From assembly GCF_009017415.1 (NCBI RefSeq), contig NC_092407.1, positions 3,348,001-3,412,000 of the forward strand: a DNA stretch of 64,000 nt. Reading direction: 5' to 3'. Every line of letters begins with the position of its first letter. Position 1 is the first letter of the stretch. A model generated the notes under the pieces. It was not told the origin of the DNA. It did no database searches and saw nothing but the letters and a program-made list of their open reading frames with translations. Source of the DNA: Aspergillus flavus (lineage: Eukaryota; Ascomycota; Eurotiomycetes; Eurotiales; Aspergillaceae). Below, one piece after another: positions 12,510 to 23,681 of the stretch. A program made the translations under genes and the position numbers.

Positions 12510-14397
12510 ATGTCGTCACGTTTTCCGGACAGATCAGGTTCGACGAAACGAAGCCGATCGCGATCTCCATCATCGCGTCGACCCCAGAAGCTCCCCCGCA
12601 GATACGATGAGAGAGACTACCAAAGCGATGGAAGAGGCCGACCGGCGCAGTCGCAGTCGAGAAATATGAAGGATCAGATGCGGCTAAATCAATTACAAGA
12701 AGACGAGCAAGTGCGTGAATGGGTGGCGCAGGAGGACGTTTTCGTGCTTAAACAGGCCAAAAAGAAGGCTGAGATTCGTGTCAAAGAGGGCCGAGCGAAG
12801 CCGATTGACTGGCTTACTGTTACCCTGCGATTTATCGATCCGACGAGGAACCCTCTTGATGATGAGATTGCGGACTCGGACCTGGATATCGTGGATCCGG
12901 ATGGCGTTTTCGAAGGCCTGTCTCAGAGTCAATTGCTGGACTTGGAGAAGGATATTGATACATTTCTGAGTTTGGAGGCAAATTCGCAAAATAGGGATTT
13001 CTGGAAGGTACGTCACATTTGGATCTGGTCTATATAAGGTCATTGCTAACCGGTCTGCACAGACTATGAGAATTATCTGTCGCGACCGTCAGAAAATCAC
13101 TGCTCCCGAAGGGCGTGCACTCAACTCCGTCGCCGCGGATATCAATAGGCTCTTGAGTCCTAAAACCTACGAGCAACTTCAGACCCTTGAGATACAGGTT
13201 AAGAAAAAGCTGGATTCTAATGAACCCATCGATACCGATTACTGGGAAGAACTACTGCGGAGTCTGACTGTCTGGAAAGCCCGCGCCAAACTGAAGAAGG
13301 TCTTTCAGGCCGTTATAGACGAACGTGTCCGAGGATTACGTCAACAACAGCGCGACGAAGCAGACTCGGTTCGAGCAAAGCTTGCACCTCTGGCGCCGGT
13401 CAGCCAGCCACCGACCGAGGGCAAAGCACAAGCTGGGTCGGATGAAGAATTTCGTGATCTTGATCCTGACCCGCTGCTCCAAATTCGCCCTGAGGATAAG
13501 GTCTTGGAAATAGTGGATGAGTCAAACTTTCTGGATCAGGTGGTAGGTCACAACGTCTTTCAAGCGATGCACGCCATGCGCTGATGAAATCTTTTTAGGC
13601 TCGCGAACGTCAAAAGGTTCTAAAGATGGGATTTGTGCCTCTCCGCCAGAGGCAGGCAGAAAAATCCTCTCTTGTTCCTGTGAACCAAACACCCAACTTG
13701 CCTGCGGCTACTGGCTCCTCTCGCTTTTCGGCCATACCTAATGAAGATTTCTCGCAGGCAACGAAGGCACTCTATGAGCGAGAGCTTGCGAGGGGAGTCA
13801 GTGAGAATGAGGAAATCTTTACAGGCGAAGAATCCGTAAGTACGGGGTCCCAGCCTCAGTGGGCGAACAAATACCGGCCGCGCAAGCCGCGATATTTCAA
13901 CCGGGTGCAAATGGGCTATGAGTGGAACAAATACAACCAGACTCATTATGACCATGATAACCCACCACCCAAGGTGGTACAAGGCTACAAATTCAACATC
14001 TTCTACCCCGACCTCATCGACAAGACGAAAGCGCCGACCTACCGTATTGAACGCGAGCACGGACGAAAGCGCGGCCAGTCGTTTGCAGCAGCCGGTGAAG
14101 AAGATACTTGTCTTATTCGATTCATGGCCGGGCCCCCTTACGAAGACATCGCATTCCGAATTGTTGATAAGGAATGGGACTATAGTGCCAAGAGGGAAAG
14201 AGGCTTCAAGAGCACCTTTGACAAGGTAGACTCGCCGATTGTTTAGCCCCTAATTCTGACTTCAATTTGAATCTTCTGACACAATCCATAGGGTATTTTA
14301 CAGCTACACTTTCAATTCAAGCGGGTGAGATCCCTCCTTTCTGTCGCACAAAGCATTTCCACTCTAACATCCATGATAGGTCTACTACCGAAAGTAA
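12510..14397 (+). CDS. cactin: Cactin, spliceosome-associated protein
   Basis: Five exons: 12510-13007, 13063-13542, 13599-14225, 14292-14324 and 14380-14397, giving 551 residues. All joins are phase 0 with GTACGT, GTAGGT, GTAGAC and GTGAGA donors. The N-terminus is Ser/Arg-rich (SRSRSPSSRR), as in splicing factors. Next comes the conserved middle domain (REWVAQED, PIDWLTVTLRFID, DYWEELLRSL). The Cactin C-terminal domain starts near residue 430 (QWANKYRPRKPRYFNRV) and includes FKSTFDKGILQLHFQFKR. The last 17 residues come from two tiny exons (33 and 18 bases, the second including the stop) and end VYYRK. They restore the family's C-terminus, which automated prediction can easily miss. Cactin acts in pre-mRNA splicing and, in fission yeast, in heterochromatin and telomere maintenance. 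That role is taken from the family. Confidence 0.93.
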
Positions 14398-15880
14398 AAC
14401 CATGAGAGGAATCTCCATTCGCATCGACATTGTTATATCTATATCTATCTCGACCAACTGGTGTATGGGCGCATACGGCTACATAAATGGTATTTTCGGG
14501 GTTTCCACTTAGGTTCTACTACTGTCAACGTATCCATAACTGCTATGGCGGAGCAACGCACAGCCGGATGATCTGGTTGGTCTGGAAGTATTAACCACCA
14601 GCTACAGTATTGGACCAAAATTCGATCAACAGACGCTAGAACGTATCATATCATCGGACATATAGCATAAGGTACATAAACTCCATGAGGTTTAAACTTC
14701 CTGACTCGCAGGTTATGGCTCCCACGTGTGTGCAACCATGGACTGGGGTTATTTCCACTACCATCAACGCTCCAACGCTGGCTTATTGCCGTGGATATTT
14801 GCCATCCAGCGTCACGCGATTCTCTTCCCATTAATCTTATTGAGAAGCGGGTCACGTGCCGCTGATGAACGCCTTTTCCCCCACACGTATGTACGGCCAC
14901 TCAGATCTGAAATGCCGTCCTTCTAGTTTGGCCTTCAGCGAATGAAAAGAAACCTCTGCAACGATGCGGCTTTGGTGCCACCTAAGCCACCCGCATAGCG
15001 TTTCAATGGTTCCGGCTGGTCGGGGAATGCGGGAAAGGGCCTGAGTGTCTGCAGGATACATCCCCAGGGCATTGAGAGCTTCCGGGAAGTTGCCAGAACG
15101 TCTTTTCCAGAAAGGCTTCCACCTAGCCTGGTGGACTGTGGCCAAAATGCAGAGAAGGGTCGGTTCTCATGCAGCTGTCCGGTCTCACAACCCCACTCCT
15201 CCTGGTCTGTCGGGCATTGTAAATCAAGAAGTACGTACATTGCCATCATCTGTAGCACCGAAAATCCAGCCTCTACTAGACTCTGCAAAGCCATTGGTGC
15301 TGCACGTACAATGGCTTGTTGTTCCACAGCTTGGGAAACCCTTAGAACGAAGCACCACTACACCACCACCACCATCCACAACATCCCCAGTGCACATGTT
15401 GACTGGGGAGTTCCTTGGTTGGCTTTTTTCTTTTTCCTTATTCTTGACCTTAATCATCCATTTTTTATTTATTTATTTATTTATATATTTATTTTTCGTT
15501 CTCTCTCCCAGACCGTCTTTTGTTTGTTGGGACTGGCAGGCATACAAACAGCAGACAGACCCTCAGGCCGTATGTATGAGCTGGCATTTCTTCTGGCCTC
15601 ACAGCTTCAGTTATGTCCTTCTGAATGGTCAGAGGTCTTTACCTGTCGCTTTTGGCCTTTTTCTTTTTCCCCCCTTTAGCCTCTCGTTATCTTCACATTT
15701 CCAGGGCTACCCTTTTTCAACCTGTTGACTTCCGTCTCCCTGGCATGGCTTGTACCCATTAGAAACTTATAATATCTATAATATTTCCTTCTTTCGTGAA
15801 CCGTCCCCTCGGATGCAAATCTAACCAGTCTAGATTGTGCCGTCCGTGATTGATATTAGTTCGTTTGTTTGCAAGACAAC
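14398..15880. other. Intergenic region upstream of the forkhead gene
   Basis: About 1.5 kb with no supported gene. It holds the 3' end of cactin, an (ATTT)n microsatellite (15464-15496) and long pyrimidine-rich runs (15420-15530, 15640-15720) that look like the 5' leader of the forkhead gene. Open frames of up to 227 codons here run through low-complexity Phe/Leu/Ser sequence and overlap on both strands. They are judged spurious. Confidence 0.55.
15464..15496. repeat. (ATTT)n microsatellite
   Basis: Tandem ATTT units with one ATAT interruption, 385-420 bases upstream of the forkhead start codon. Confidence 0.85.
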
Positions 15881-17385
15881 ATGGATCGTCTCTTGGTGTC
15901 TCAGGACCTATGCGTCGACTCAACTCCTTCACCTCAGGAAACTACGCTGCAATACGCTCTGAAACGAACAGAAACGTCTGCCTCCTCACAAGCTGTTATT
16001 GATGGCGCACCTTTGGGTACTCTTCGCCACCACTACCCCTGTCCAGCGGTTGAACACTGGGTGAGCTCCGGGCCCAGCAGTCCAACATCGATGATGCCTT
16101 GTCAAAACCCATGGGCCATGGAAACCTCAGCCTTCACGCTGCCATCATCTCACACATCTACACCGTCAATGCCTGACGGCCTTCCACGTTTTTTTCTTTC
16201 CTGTGATAGCGACTGGCCATCATCCTCATTGACGTCGGGCCCGACCCCAGGACAGCTAAGGCCGGGGCCATCTCGTACCAATGATAGCAGGACATCCTCT
16301 GAGTGGATGCGGGAGCCAGACAATGATGTTTCCTATGCTTTGAAGCCTGATCGCTATACAGCAACATCTGAAGCTTTTGGGCCGCATCAACGCCCATCTG
16401 GCATTCTTACAACAACCTATCCCACCGCAGCGTTAACGCCACCGTCACCAGCCTTCTCGGCTTCGTCGCGCCAGATGTGCTCTCCTGTAATCAAATCCGA
16501 ATTTGGCCGCGCTGATACGCGATCAACACCAGCTAACGCAGAGGGGGAGGCGAGCATCGACCCGCCCTACTCCACACTTATTTACGAAGCTCTCCGGAAC
16601 GCACCTGGTAAGAAACTGTCTCTTCAGGAGATTTACGGCTGGTTCGAAGAGAATACCACGAAAGGAAAGGATCGCAGTTCCAAAGGGTGGCAAAACAGCA
16701 TTCGACACAACTTATCCATGAACGCGGTATGTCTATTCAACAAGTTGATGCTTCTCTTCCTGTTCTCCCTTGCTAAGAAACAAATCTGCTACAGGGTTTT
16801 GAGGCTGTTCGAGTGGAGAAAGCACCGGGCAAGAAAGCCCTGAATTACTGGCGTCTGACAGATGAGGCAATAACCCACGGTATTCAGTCTACAACCCGGT
16901 ATAGAAAGCAGGCGAATTATAAAAAGACTGTGGGCTCAGACCCACCAGCTCCTCAACGCCAACGATCCGGAGCGAAGGGAGGGAAAGCTACAAAAATCAC
17001 AGCTAAATTCCGCGGGCTTATGAACCAGGATGAACTACGGAAGGAACGGTATCATCAACGACTGGTGTCGCAGCGGCGACCACACAAGATCCTTCACAGT
17101 CAACACCACCCGTCACCTGTGACAGCGGCGGTCGTCTCGCGATTTCATGCATCATGCCCAGCAACACCACTGACTCGTACGTCGGCAGAACCCTTCGATT
17201 TGGGTAGTATTGTTGGCAACGCTGACCCTCCTTCATGCACCGCGATTTTCTGTGACATGGCAGGACCGGGGTCGGACTGCTTAGCGATGGAGACGGGATT
17301 TCTAGGCTGGAGTAGTCTCCCGCCATTTCCCCATGGCTTGTTGACAGGTTCTGATATCTCAGCGGAAGTTCAACTTGCCGTATAG
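15881..17385 (+). CDS. Forkhead (winged-helix) transcription factor
   Basis: Exons 15881-16726 and 16795-17385 (68-base intron, GTATGT...ACAG), 478 residues. The first 225 residues are Ser/Thr/Pro-rich and disordered. The forkhead domain spans about residues 226-318: [12 protein letters not shown] (helix 1), [10 protein letters not shown] (helix 2), [14 protein letters not shown] (recognition helix 3) and ALNYWRL (wing). The intron falls right after the recognition helix, inside the domain. The C-terminal 160 residues are basic, then hydrophobic, with no known domain. Non-coding DNA on both sides (1.5 and 5 kb) and a pyrimidine-rich leader suggest complex control. Fungal forkheads regulate cell cycle or development. 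I cannot assign this one to a named gene. The ATG follows an in-frame TTG by four codons. Confidence 0.92.
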
Positions 17386-20300
17386 GGAGAAGCGTCCAAA
17401 TGGCCGCGCTGACTTGCATATCTAACATACTGTAGCTACTAATAGCCTCGTGTTTCGGCCTTCTTGATGCATTTTAATTTGCTGTATTTCTCGGTTATCC
17501 TTTTTCCTTTTGACTCCTTCCTTTTTGAGTAATATGCTTTGTCTAATTTTTTTTTAGTTTTCTTAACTAGAGTGTCAAAGGTGTGGCACTCTTGTATTGG
17601 ACTGTGGTTTCTGTCTAGCTTTCACGTCTCTCTCTCTCTCTCTCTCTCTCCCTCTGTCATCATTCTTTGTTTTTTTTTTACTTTACCGTTCTTTTTCTTT
17701 TTCTATTCCCTTTTTTCTCTCTTTCTTTTCTTTTTTTCTTTTCGTTTTTAACTATCTATATCGAGTGATCTATGTTCAATTTCCTGCAAGCCACGGGGAT
17801 AAGGATAGGAGGCGATGGGCCTTGGGATGATCAGGTTCAGCGGGAACATAGGAAAAGTCGCCAGCGTGCAGTACAAAATAAATTAGAGGTAATGAATAAA
17901 CAAAAAACTATCATATTTTTATTTTCTACTGTTCTATTGCTATTACCATTATTAATACTATCACCCCTGGGGAGTAACAGCAGGAGTTCATATCCATAGA
18001 AGATCACGGAACATATGGCATGTCTCTCTTTGGTGGCCACACCAATCAGTAGCCCACATACACCCTCAAGCGCATCCAGACCTTTAAGTGGATTCTGCAT
18101 CGATAGACACTGCATGTGCTGCATGCGGCATGGATGGACTTTAGTTGATGGAGATGGATGACATTGTCTTACCTCATTTAAGAGACTCTTTGGAACACAC
18201 TCTCCCCCCCCTCTGCTGCCCAAGGATTTCATCTATCTATTAATGAGAGTAGACTAACTTGAGGTAGTTCAGGGTATTCCAAGATCAGGCCTTTCTATTC
18301 GGCGGAAGAATAAGCCGTCCACAGCCGGCGCGCTGATTTGCTTCTAGATAGTTCCTCTTGCTACCTTGGTGGGGACAGTCGGCATAATTATCATTCCCCA
18401 TGGCTATAGCACTAATGTTATGAAGTCTCTTCGTTTCACTTGACATCAATCGATGATCGGTTTCCTCTTGTAGTATGTATGACGCCAGTTTATATCATGT
18501 TTCTCGATACATACTTACTCAGCCACTTAAAATAAACCCCCCAAAAAAGAATCAATCAAAAAAGATGAGTAGAGTAGGAAAAGAGCAGATGGGATAGGGT
18601 TGTTGTCTGCGGCACGGAAAAAAGAAATATATATATAATTAGAGACTAACGTACAGCCCTAACTCTGTTAACACCGTGACCACCTCATAATCTTTAATTT
18701 AGAGCAGTGAACTACTAATTATTACTGAAGTGATGAGTACTTAATCGCTAGTTATTAGAAAAGAAATGTCGATGAGAGCAAGCTTCATTCGTTGTAGGGT
18801 TCTTCTCGTGGAATAGTAATAGCAGGAGAAACCAGAAGACCGACGTTCCTGGGCGTGGTCGACTCCGACCCGCTCCTTAGATTGACCGTCTGCAGCTAAC
18901 AATGTAGCCTAACTTGGCGTCACACTGGCAGACGGTAACCGGTTGAAACTGTCTTCGACCAGCATTAGTCGTGGCACTAGTTGATGTATGAGTGACACCA
19001 GCATGAACTAACTCATTATAGTTTTACAGGGCATAATTTGGAAGTCAAAGGTACTTTCACCGGGTTCTTCGATCTGACAAGATGGGGCAGGAGGGGGCCA
19101 CAGCAAAACAACTCTAATGTACAATGTACACTATACATCCAGCCAGTACGTCTCTGCCTAATGGAAGAATATGTTGAGTCCCCTTCATCGTCCCACTGGA
19201 CCGCCAGACAGACGAGTAAGCATACTTGATACACTCCGAGTGGACAGGACCAGCCAAAAAGCAACACCTCATCAGCTGAACTGAATGCTCTGTGCCACCA
19301 TCGGGATGGGGTTTAGGGTCTTTTAAGAGGCTCACTCGGTCTCCTGCTACATCATGCACTAGTATCTCTAGTAGCGAATGAACTATTGTACTCCGGAGTA
19401 CTCTCCGACGTTGTTGCTTTTTTCTCTTCTGTTTTGACCTAGTGATTTTTATTTAATTTCCCCTATTTATTTTCCTCTTCTTCTTCTTTTTGTTTTTTCC
19501 CCTCATTTTACTTGCTCTGGACCCCCGTTACATGACAGAAACATTGATGCTGCTACGGGGTTTTCCCAGGGTATGGAGCCCACCTGAGCTGTTGCTGGAG
19601 TTATCGTTCGATAGCTCGGCTAAACTTTGCGCTCCTGCAGCCGATCGCCATCGCCCTCATGTCTCTTCATTCGAAACAAAAGTACGATGGATCCCTAACT
19701 TTCTCGCTTTCACCTTCCACACGGGCCGTACCGACGGTTTAAAAAGTAAATGTTGCACTCACTTGCATCCGTTCATTAAGCTCCGCATTGATCGGTCTCG
19801 ATGCATTGCATTGCTAATCTACATTATTCGTACATATGTTTCAGTAAGAACTGATCATAGGGGATATAAATAACTATATACTACAGCGTATATTCTTTGC
19901 TGTGTGTACACATATCCGTCGCTCTTAACTTCTACTAATCTCTCATCTTTTTTCCCACTTCAAATTGAAAGTAAGCTATTAATAATATATACTAAAGACA
20001 AGAGGTAGAGATAACAGGACACACACGTATATACACCGCAACATACTAGATCAGTACCTTTTCTAGTGCAGTAGTTCGTTCCATATAAACAATCCATGTT
20101 GACAATCTCCACGCCACTAACGCTCCTGATTTGGGATCAGGACCAACTTTGTTCAAAATGAACTAATCAGACAACAGCCCGTATCCAAGACACGATAATC
20201 GCCCGGAAGCCTAACCGAACTGTCGTTTCGATCAGTCACTTTTTAGATTTGTTACTTATTTTAGTCGACTCTGGGGAATCATGCCATTCGACCCAGTATT

Positions 20301-22432
20301 TTTGATAATGCCTATTATTGCGCTCCAGGCCAGTCGTTGCCCCCCCGTTGCCTTTCCATCACCCTTAATTTCAGACAATAGCGTGCTCCACAATACGACT
20401 TACAATAAGAAGTATGAAAAAATAATTAAGAAGAAACGAAGCACACGAAGGCTGACTTAATGCAATTGACGATCTCTACGTCAGGTCCGATAGTACTACT
20501 CGGAGTACTTTCCTGAGGAACTCCGCCCCCCTACAGTTATACCCATGAAGCATACGCAGCATGCAGACATACTTCCCAGTACAGGTTAGGGTTGGGTATC
20601 ATCACGCCAACGGGAGAGGCGGTAACACCCCAGCCTTTCGTTCCGAGTGGTCTGGCTATCTTTTCCCCTCCTCCTTCTCATGATTCTCGACTGGATGCTT
20701 TCCTCTGAAAGGAAGGTGAGTAATGGATCATGGATGTATGGATGCAAGGAACCTAAACGAAATTAGGGAAGAAAAAAAGAAACCAACGCCAACGAATCCT
20801 CACCGCTTCATAGGATGGCTGCCGAACCGTGCACTATCAATCTATGGTACGGAAGGTTTATTGGTTACATGCGATGTTCTGCATTATTAGCGGTCATCCC
20901 ATGGTATTCTCCTGCCGGTCTTGTTGTCCCATCTTTGCTTTTTACTTGCCTAGCCCTTTCTGGAGATTATCGGACTAACAGATATGCGCAGGAGCAAATA
21001 GTTTGGCTCTGAATCCAGCTTAAGCTCTGTCAGGGTCCGAAGTCGGACTGAAATCTACCGGTACTACTGTTGCGCAGCGATCAGTTCACCACTCCCTGGA
21101 CGGAGACATCTTCACTTGTCGGGCTTTAGCTGCACGCCATCTGGGTGCACAGGCCATGGCAAGGATGCTTTGTCTTTGAACCTTCATCTACCGATTCGAC
21201 AAAAAGATCGACACCTCTCGTCTAGGCAGAGCCGATGAATGCTCATTTGGAACAACGATATGCGAAGAAAAGGTGGAAAAAAGAAAGAAGGCCGGCAAAC
21301 AGAACCGCTTGCGCAGAGCACAGATCCCTGTCACGTCTGCGACAGCCTTCCCAACGGTTCCACCATCCATACTACATAGAGTTTAACTATTGACTGCATG
21401 CTTGCCGACAGACATACCCAGGAGTCCGCACGTTCGCTCCCGATGTATGACGATCACAGTCGTACTATTGTCATGATGCCATCCACAGCCCGTTAAATGC
21501 ATTGTTCACATTCAACCCCCCCAACCCCATCTCAAGGTGGATACCCAGGTACACGGGCATTTCTCGGAATGTAGCCAGCAGAGGCGTCCGAGTTACTGCT
21601 CAACAGCATGTTGCGTATGTACGGGCAAGGGCTTGGATAGATAGGCGACACCCCCCGGTCTCAGGTGTTCCCTATTCCGTTTCGTCCATGGCCACCTATT
21701 GTATCGGCTTAGTTCGATTTCGAATGATTTCCTGCATGCCGGCTCTGGCTCTGACCTACTCTTCTCTCCCCTTCGCGTCATCCTACCCTTGCTTTTTCTA
21801 CAATGATCCTCCCGAGACTTGGCGCTGATCGTTATAGGGGAAAGTCCCCTGAGTTGTTTCACGGGTCCGGTCGAGATAGAAATTCCGCTCAATTTGAGAA
21901 AGCCACACGTGCCGGGCTGAGTATCTTCCCATCTGTTGGGTGGATCTATGATTGTGATAGATTTGGTAGGAGGCTGTGCATCTGGTAGAAGGTTGATTGA
22001 TTGTCCGGGCCATTTTTTGATGTATGGTGTCATTTATTCTCGCTGCAGGAGGCCTCACCTGAGAACTTGGTTCCTATGTTACCCGGATTTCATCTTGGCG
22101 TTTTCATTTACCTGGTAAGCGGCTGAAGTTGCTCAAGGAAACTACAATGCAGGGCTGGAGCCGTATGGTTCGAAGTAATTTGGACAGCTGTTTCCAGACT
22201 ACGTGAGGTGCACGCTAGGCCCTGTCCACACTTTCCGTAGTGATGAACACCTATTGCGTTGCAACCGAAATAGTAAGATAGTTGGAGAACTGAGTCTTGA
22301 ATAAAATTCATAAACACGGCACTTCGTAAAGCCGTTGTGTTCACTTTAATCTAAGAGAACCGCACCCAGCCAATTTTATTTTTCCATTTTCGCTCCCACT
22401 AAAGAAAAATACTGAGCATATTATGCACCCAT
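17386..22432. other. 5-kb intergenic region without a supported gene
   Basis: The longest gap in the window, between the 3' end of the forkhead gene and the 3' end of rpl34. It contains a (CT)n tract (17627-17651) in a T-rich block, A/T-rich patches with short AT runs (18625-18645, 19975-19995) and a small hairpin at 20123-20141 (arms TCCTGAT/ATCAGGA). It also holds many short open frames on both strands, none with recognisable motifs or splice support. The longest are 127 codons at 19490 (+) and 146 codons at 21593 (-). I found no tRNA-like box pair. A non-coding transcript is possible but cannot be shown from sequence. Confidence 0.5.
17627..17651. repeat. (TC)n dinucleotide microsatellite
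   Basis: Perfect TC repeat followed by CCTCTGTC, inside a pyrimidine-rich block about 240 bases past the forkhead stop codon. Confidence 0.9.
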
Positions 22433-23200
22433 TTAGCGCTTGCCAGCGGCCTTCTCCTGAGACTCCTTGAGAACCTTCTTGACGATCTTCTGCTCCTCGA
22501 TCAGGAAAGCACGGACGATGCGGTCCTTGACGCAGCCAGCGCAGCGGGAACCACCGTAGGCACGGGTGACGGTCTTCTTGGGGCGAGAGATCTGAGAGTA
22601 CTCGCGGGGGCGAAGAGCGGGGACCTATGGGCAAGAGATCAGTCGCTGTATTTCGCTTTTCGATTGGCCATGGCGATGTCCAGTGCGGAGAATTATGCGT
22701 CTCAATCCAACCCCCCTCTTCGTATCGCTCTGAGAGACGCATTCTTCCACCAACTTGGATCGATCACAAGAATTCGCACATAGTCATTCGCTCAACAACC
22801 AGACCTATCGGGAGTACTCACACCGGGGAGCTTGATGCCACAGTCACCGCACTTGGGAGCAGTGCCCTTCTTCTTGATATGGAGGTACCGGAGCTCACCG
22901 CCGGGGGTCTTGATGATGCGGACCTTGTTGGACCGCGTGTTGTACCTGTAGACGAAATTCCATCAATATCCTGTTCGTGAAACCCAGATGATAGAAAAGA
23001 AAAACTCCTCGCTGTGCTAGATATCGCGGCTGAATGCTATCGTATCGAGCGCAATGAGAGGACAAAGTGGGAAGGGAATTTTTCAACGTACGGGTTCCGG
23101 CGGCGCTGTTGAAAAAAAAATCGAAAAATTAGCCTCTCCTGATCCTGTTAAAATTTGCTGCACGGAAACAACTCACGTATTGGAGTCTCTGGTTCGCCAT
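22433..23200 (-). CDS. rpl34: 60S ribosomal protein eL34
   Basis: Four exons: 23177-23200, 23092-23105, 22822-22945 and 22433-22624, giving 117 residues, the normal eL34 length. Exon 1 encodes only MANQRLQY and exon 2 is a 14-base micro-exon. Both are flanked by good donors (GTGAGT, GTACGT), and the third donor is GTGAGT. The joined protein reads through [25 protein letters not shown] and two Cys pairs (CGDC, CAGC) that form the eL34 zinc site, ending in a Lys/Arg-rich tail. eL34 is a component of the large cytosolic ribosomal subunit. Introns clustered at the 5' end are typical of fungal ribosomal protein genes. Divergent from prp8. Confidence 0.96.
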
Positions 23201-23681
23201 TTTTGATTGTCTTGAACCTCTGTATCGGTGGTCAAGAAGTTGGCGGCGGCGTCGTCGGTTGTCGTCGTTAAGCTCTCAGAATTCTTGCAAGTCACCTGGA
23301 TTTGTGTGGGTTTCACTCGGAGCCCTGGAGTCACGCTAGCGCCAATTTGGCGAGCTGGCGCTAACCCCGATCGAGACTAGTACCGGTCCGAGCAGAGCCG
23401 CCACCTCTTTTCAAGCTTGCTCAAGAGGAAAGGAGCAAGAAGAGCGCCTTTCATCACCCGTCGTGAGAAGGGGATCGAGCAGGAGTTGTTTTCATCTTTG
23501 GGGTTACGATTTCACTCCTTCGCGCGAGATTGCCCAGTTAATTTTCCACCACCCCCGACCGCTTTTGTTGATGATTCGCGGTTGTTAATGACTTTTTTCA
23601 ACGTGAATCTGTGACGCGACTTGCCCGAGCATCAACGTCAATCGGAAAGAGCAGAGCTATCTCCATTCCGCCATTGGCATT
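23201..23681. promoter_or_regulatory. Bidirectional promoter between rpl34 and prp8
   Basis: 481 bases between two divergent highly expressed core genes. The centre holds a composite palindrome at 23337-23363: outer arms TAGCGCCA and TGGCGCTA, and an inner palindrome GCCAATTTGGC (23341-23351) carrying a CCAAT box at 23342-23346. CCAAT is the site of the HAP/CBF complex in Aspergillus. Whether it acts on both genes is inference. Confidence 0.55.
23337..23363. promoter_or_regulatory. Composite inverted repeat with CCAAT box
   Basis: Outer 8-base inverted arms (23337-23344 and 23356-23363) enclose 11 bases. The left arm overlaps an inner 5+1+5 palindrome containing CCAAT. It lies 137 bases from the rpl34 start and 319 from the prp8 start. 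Confidence 0.5.

Noticed and set aside
15045..15728. 227-codon plus-strand frame upstream of the forkhead gene
   Set aside because: Ends in Phe/Leu runs from T-rich DNA, overlaps other frames, and shows no domain or splice support.
20583..20598. Telomere-like GGTTAGGGTTGGG
   Set aside because: Fewer than two TTAGGG units; chance level, and flanking genes are internal housekeeping genes.
21593..22033. 146-codon minus-strand frame in the 5-kb gap
   Set aside because: Starts at a non-supported codon, has other frames open on the opposite strand, and carries no motif.
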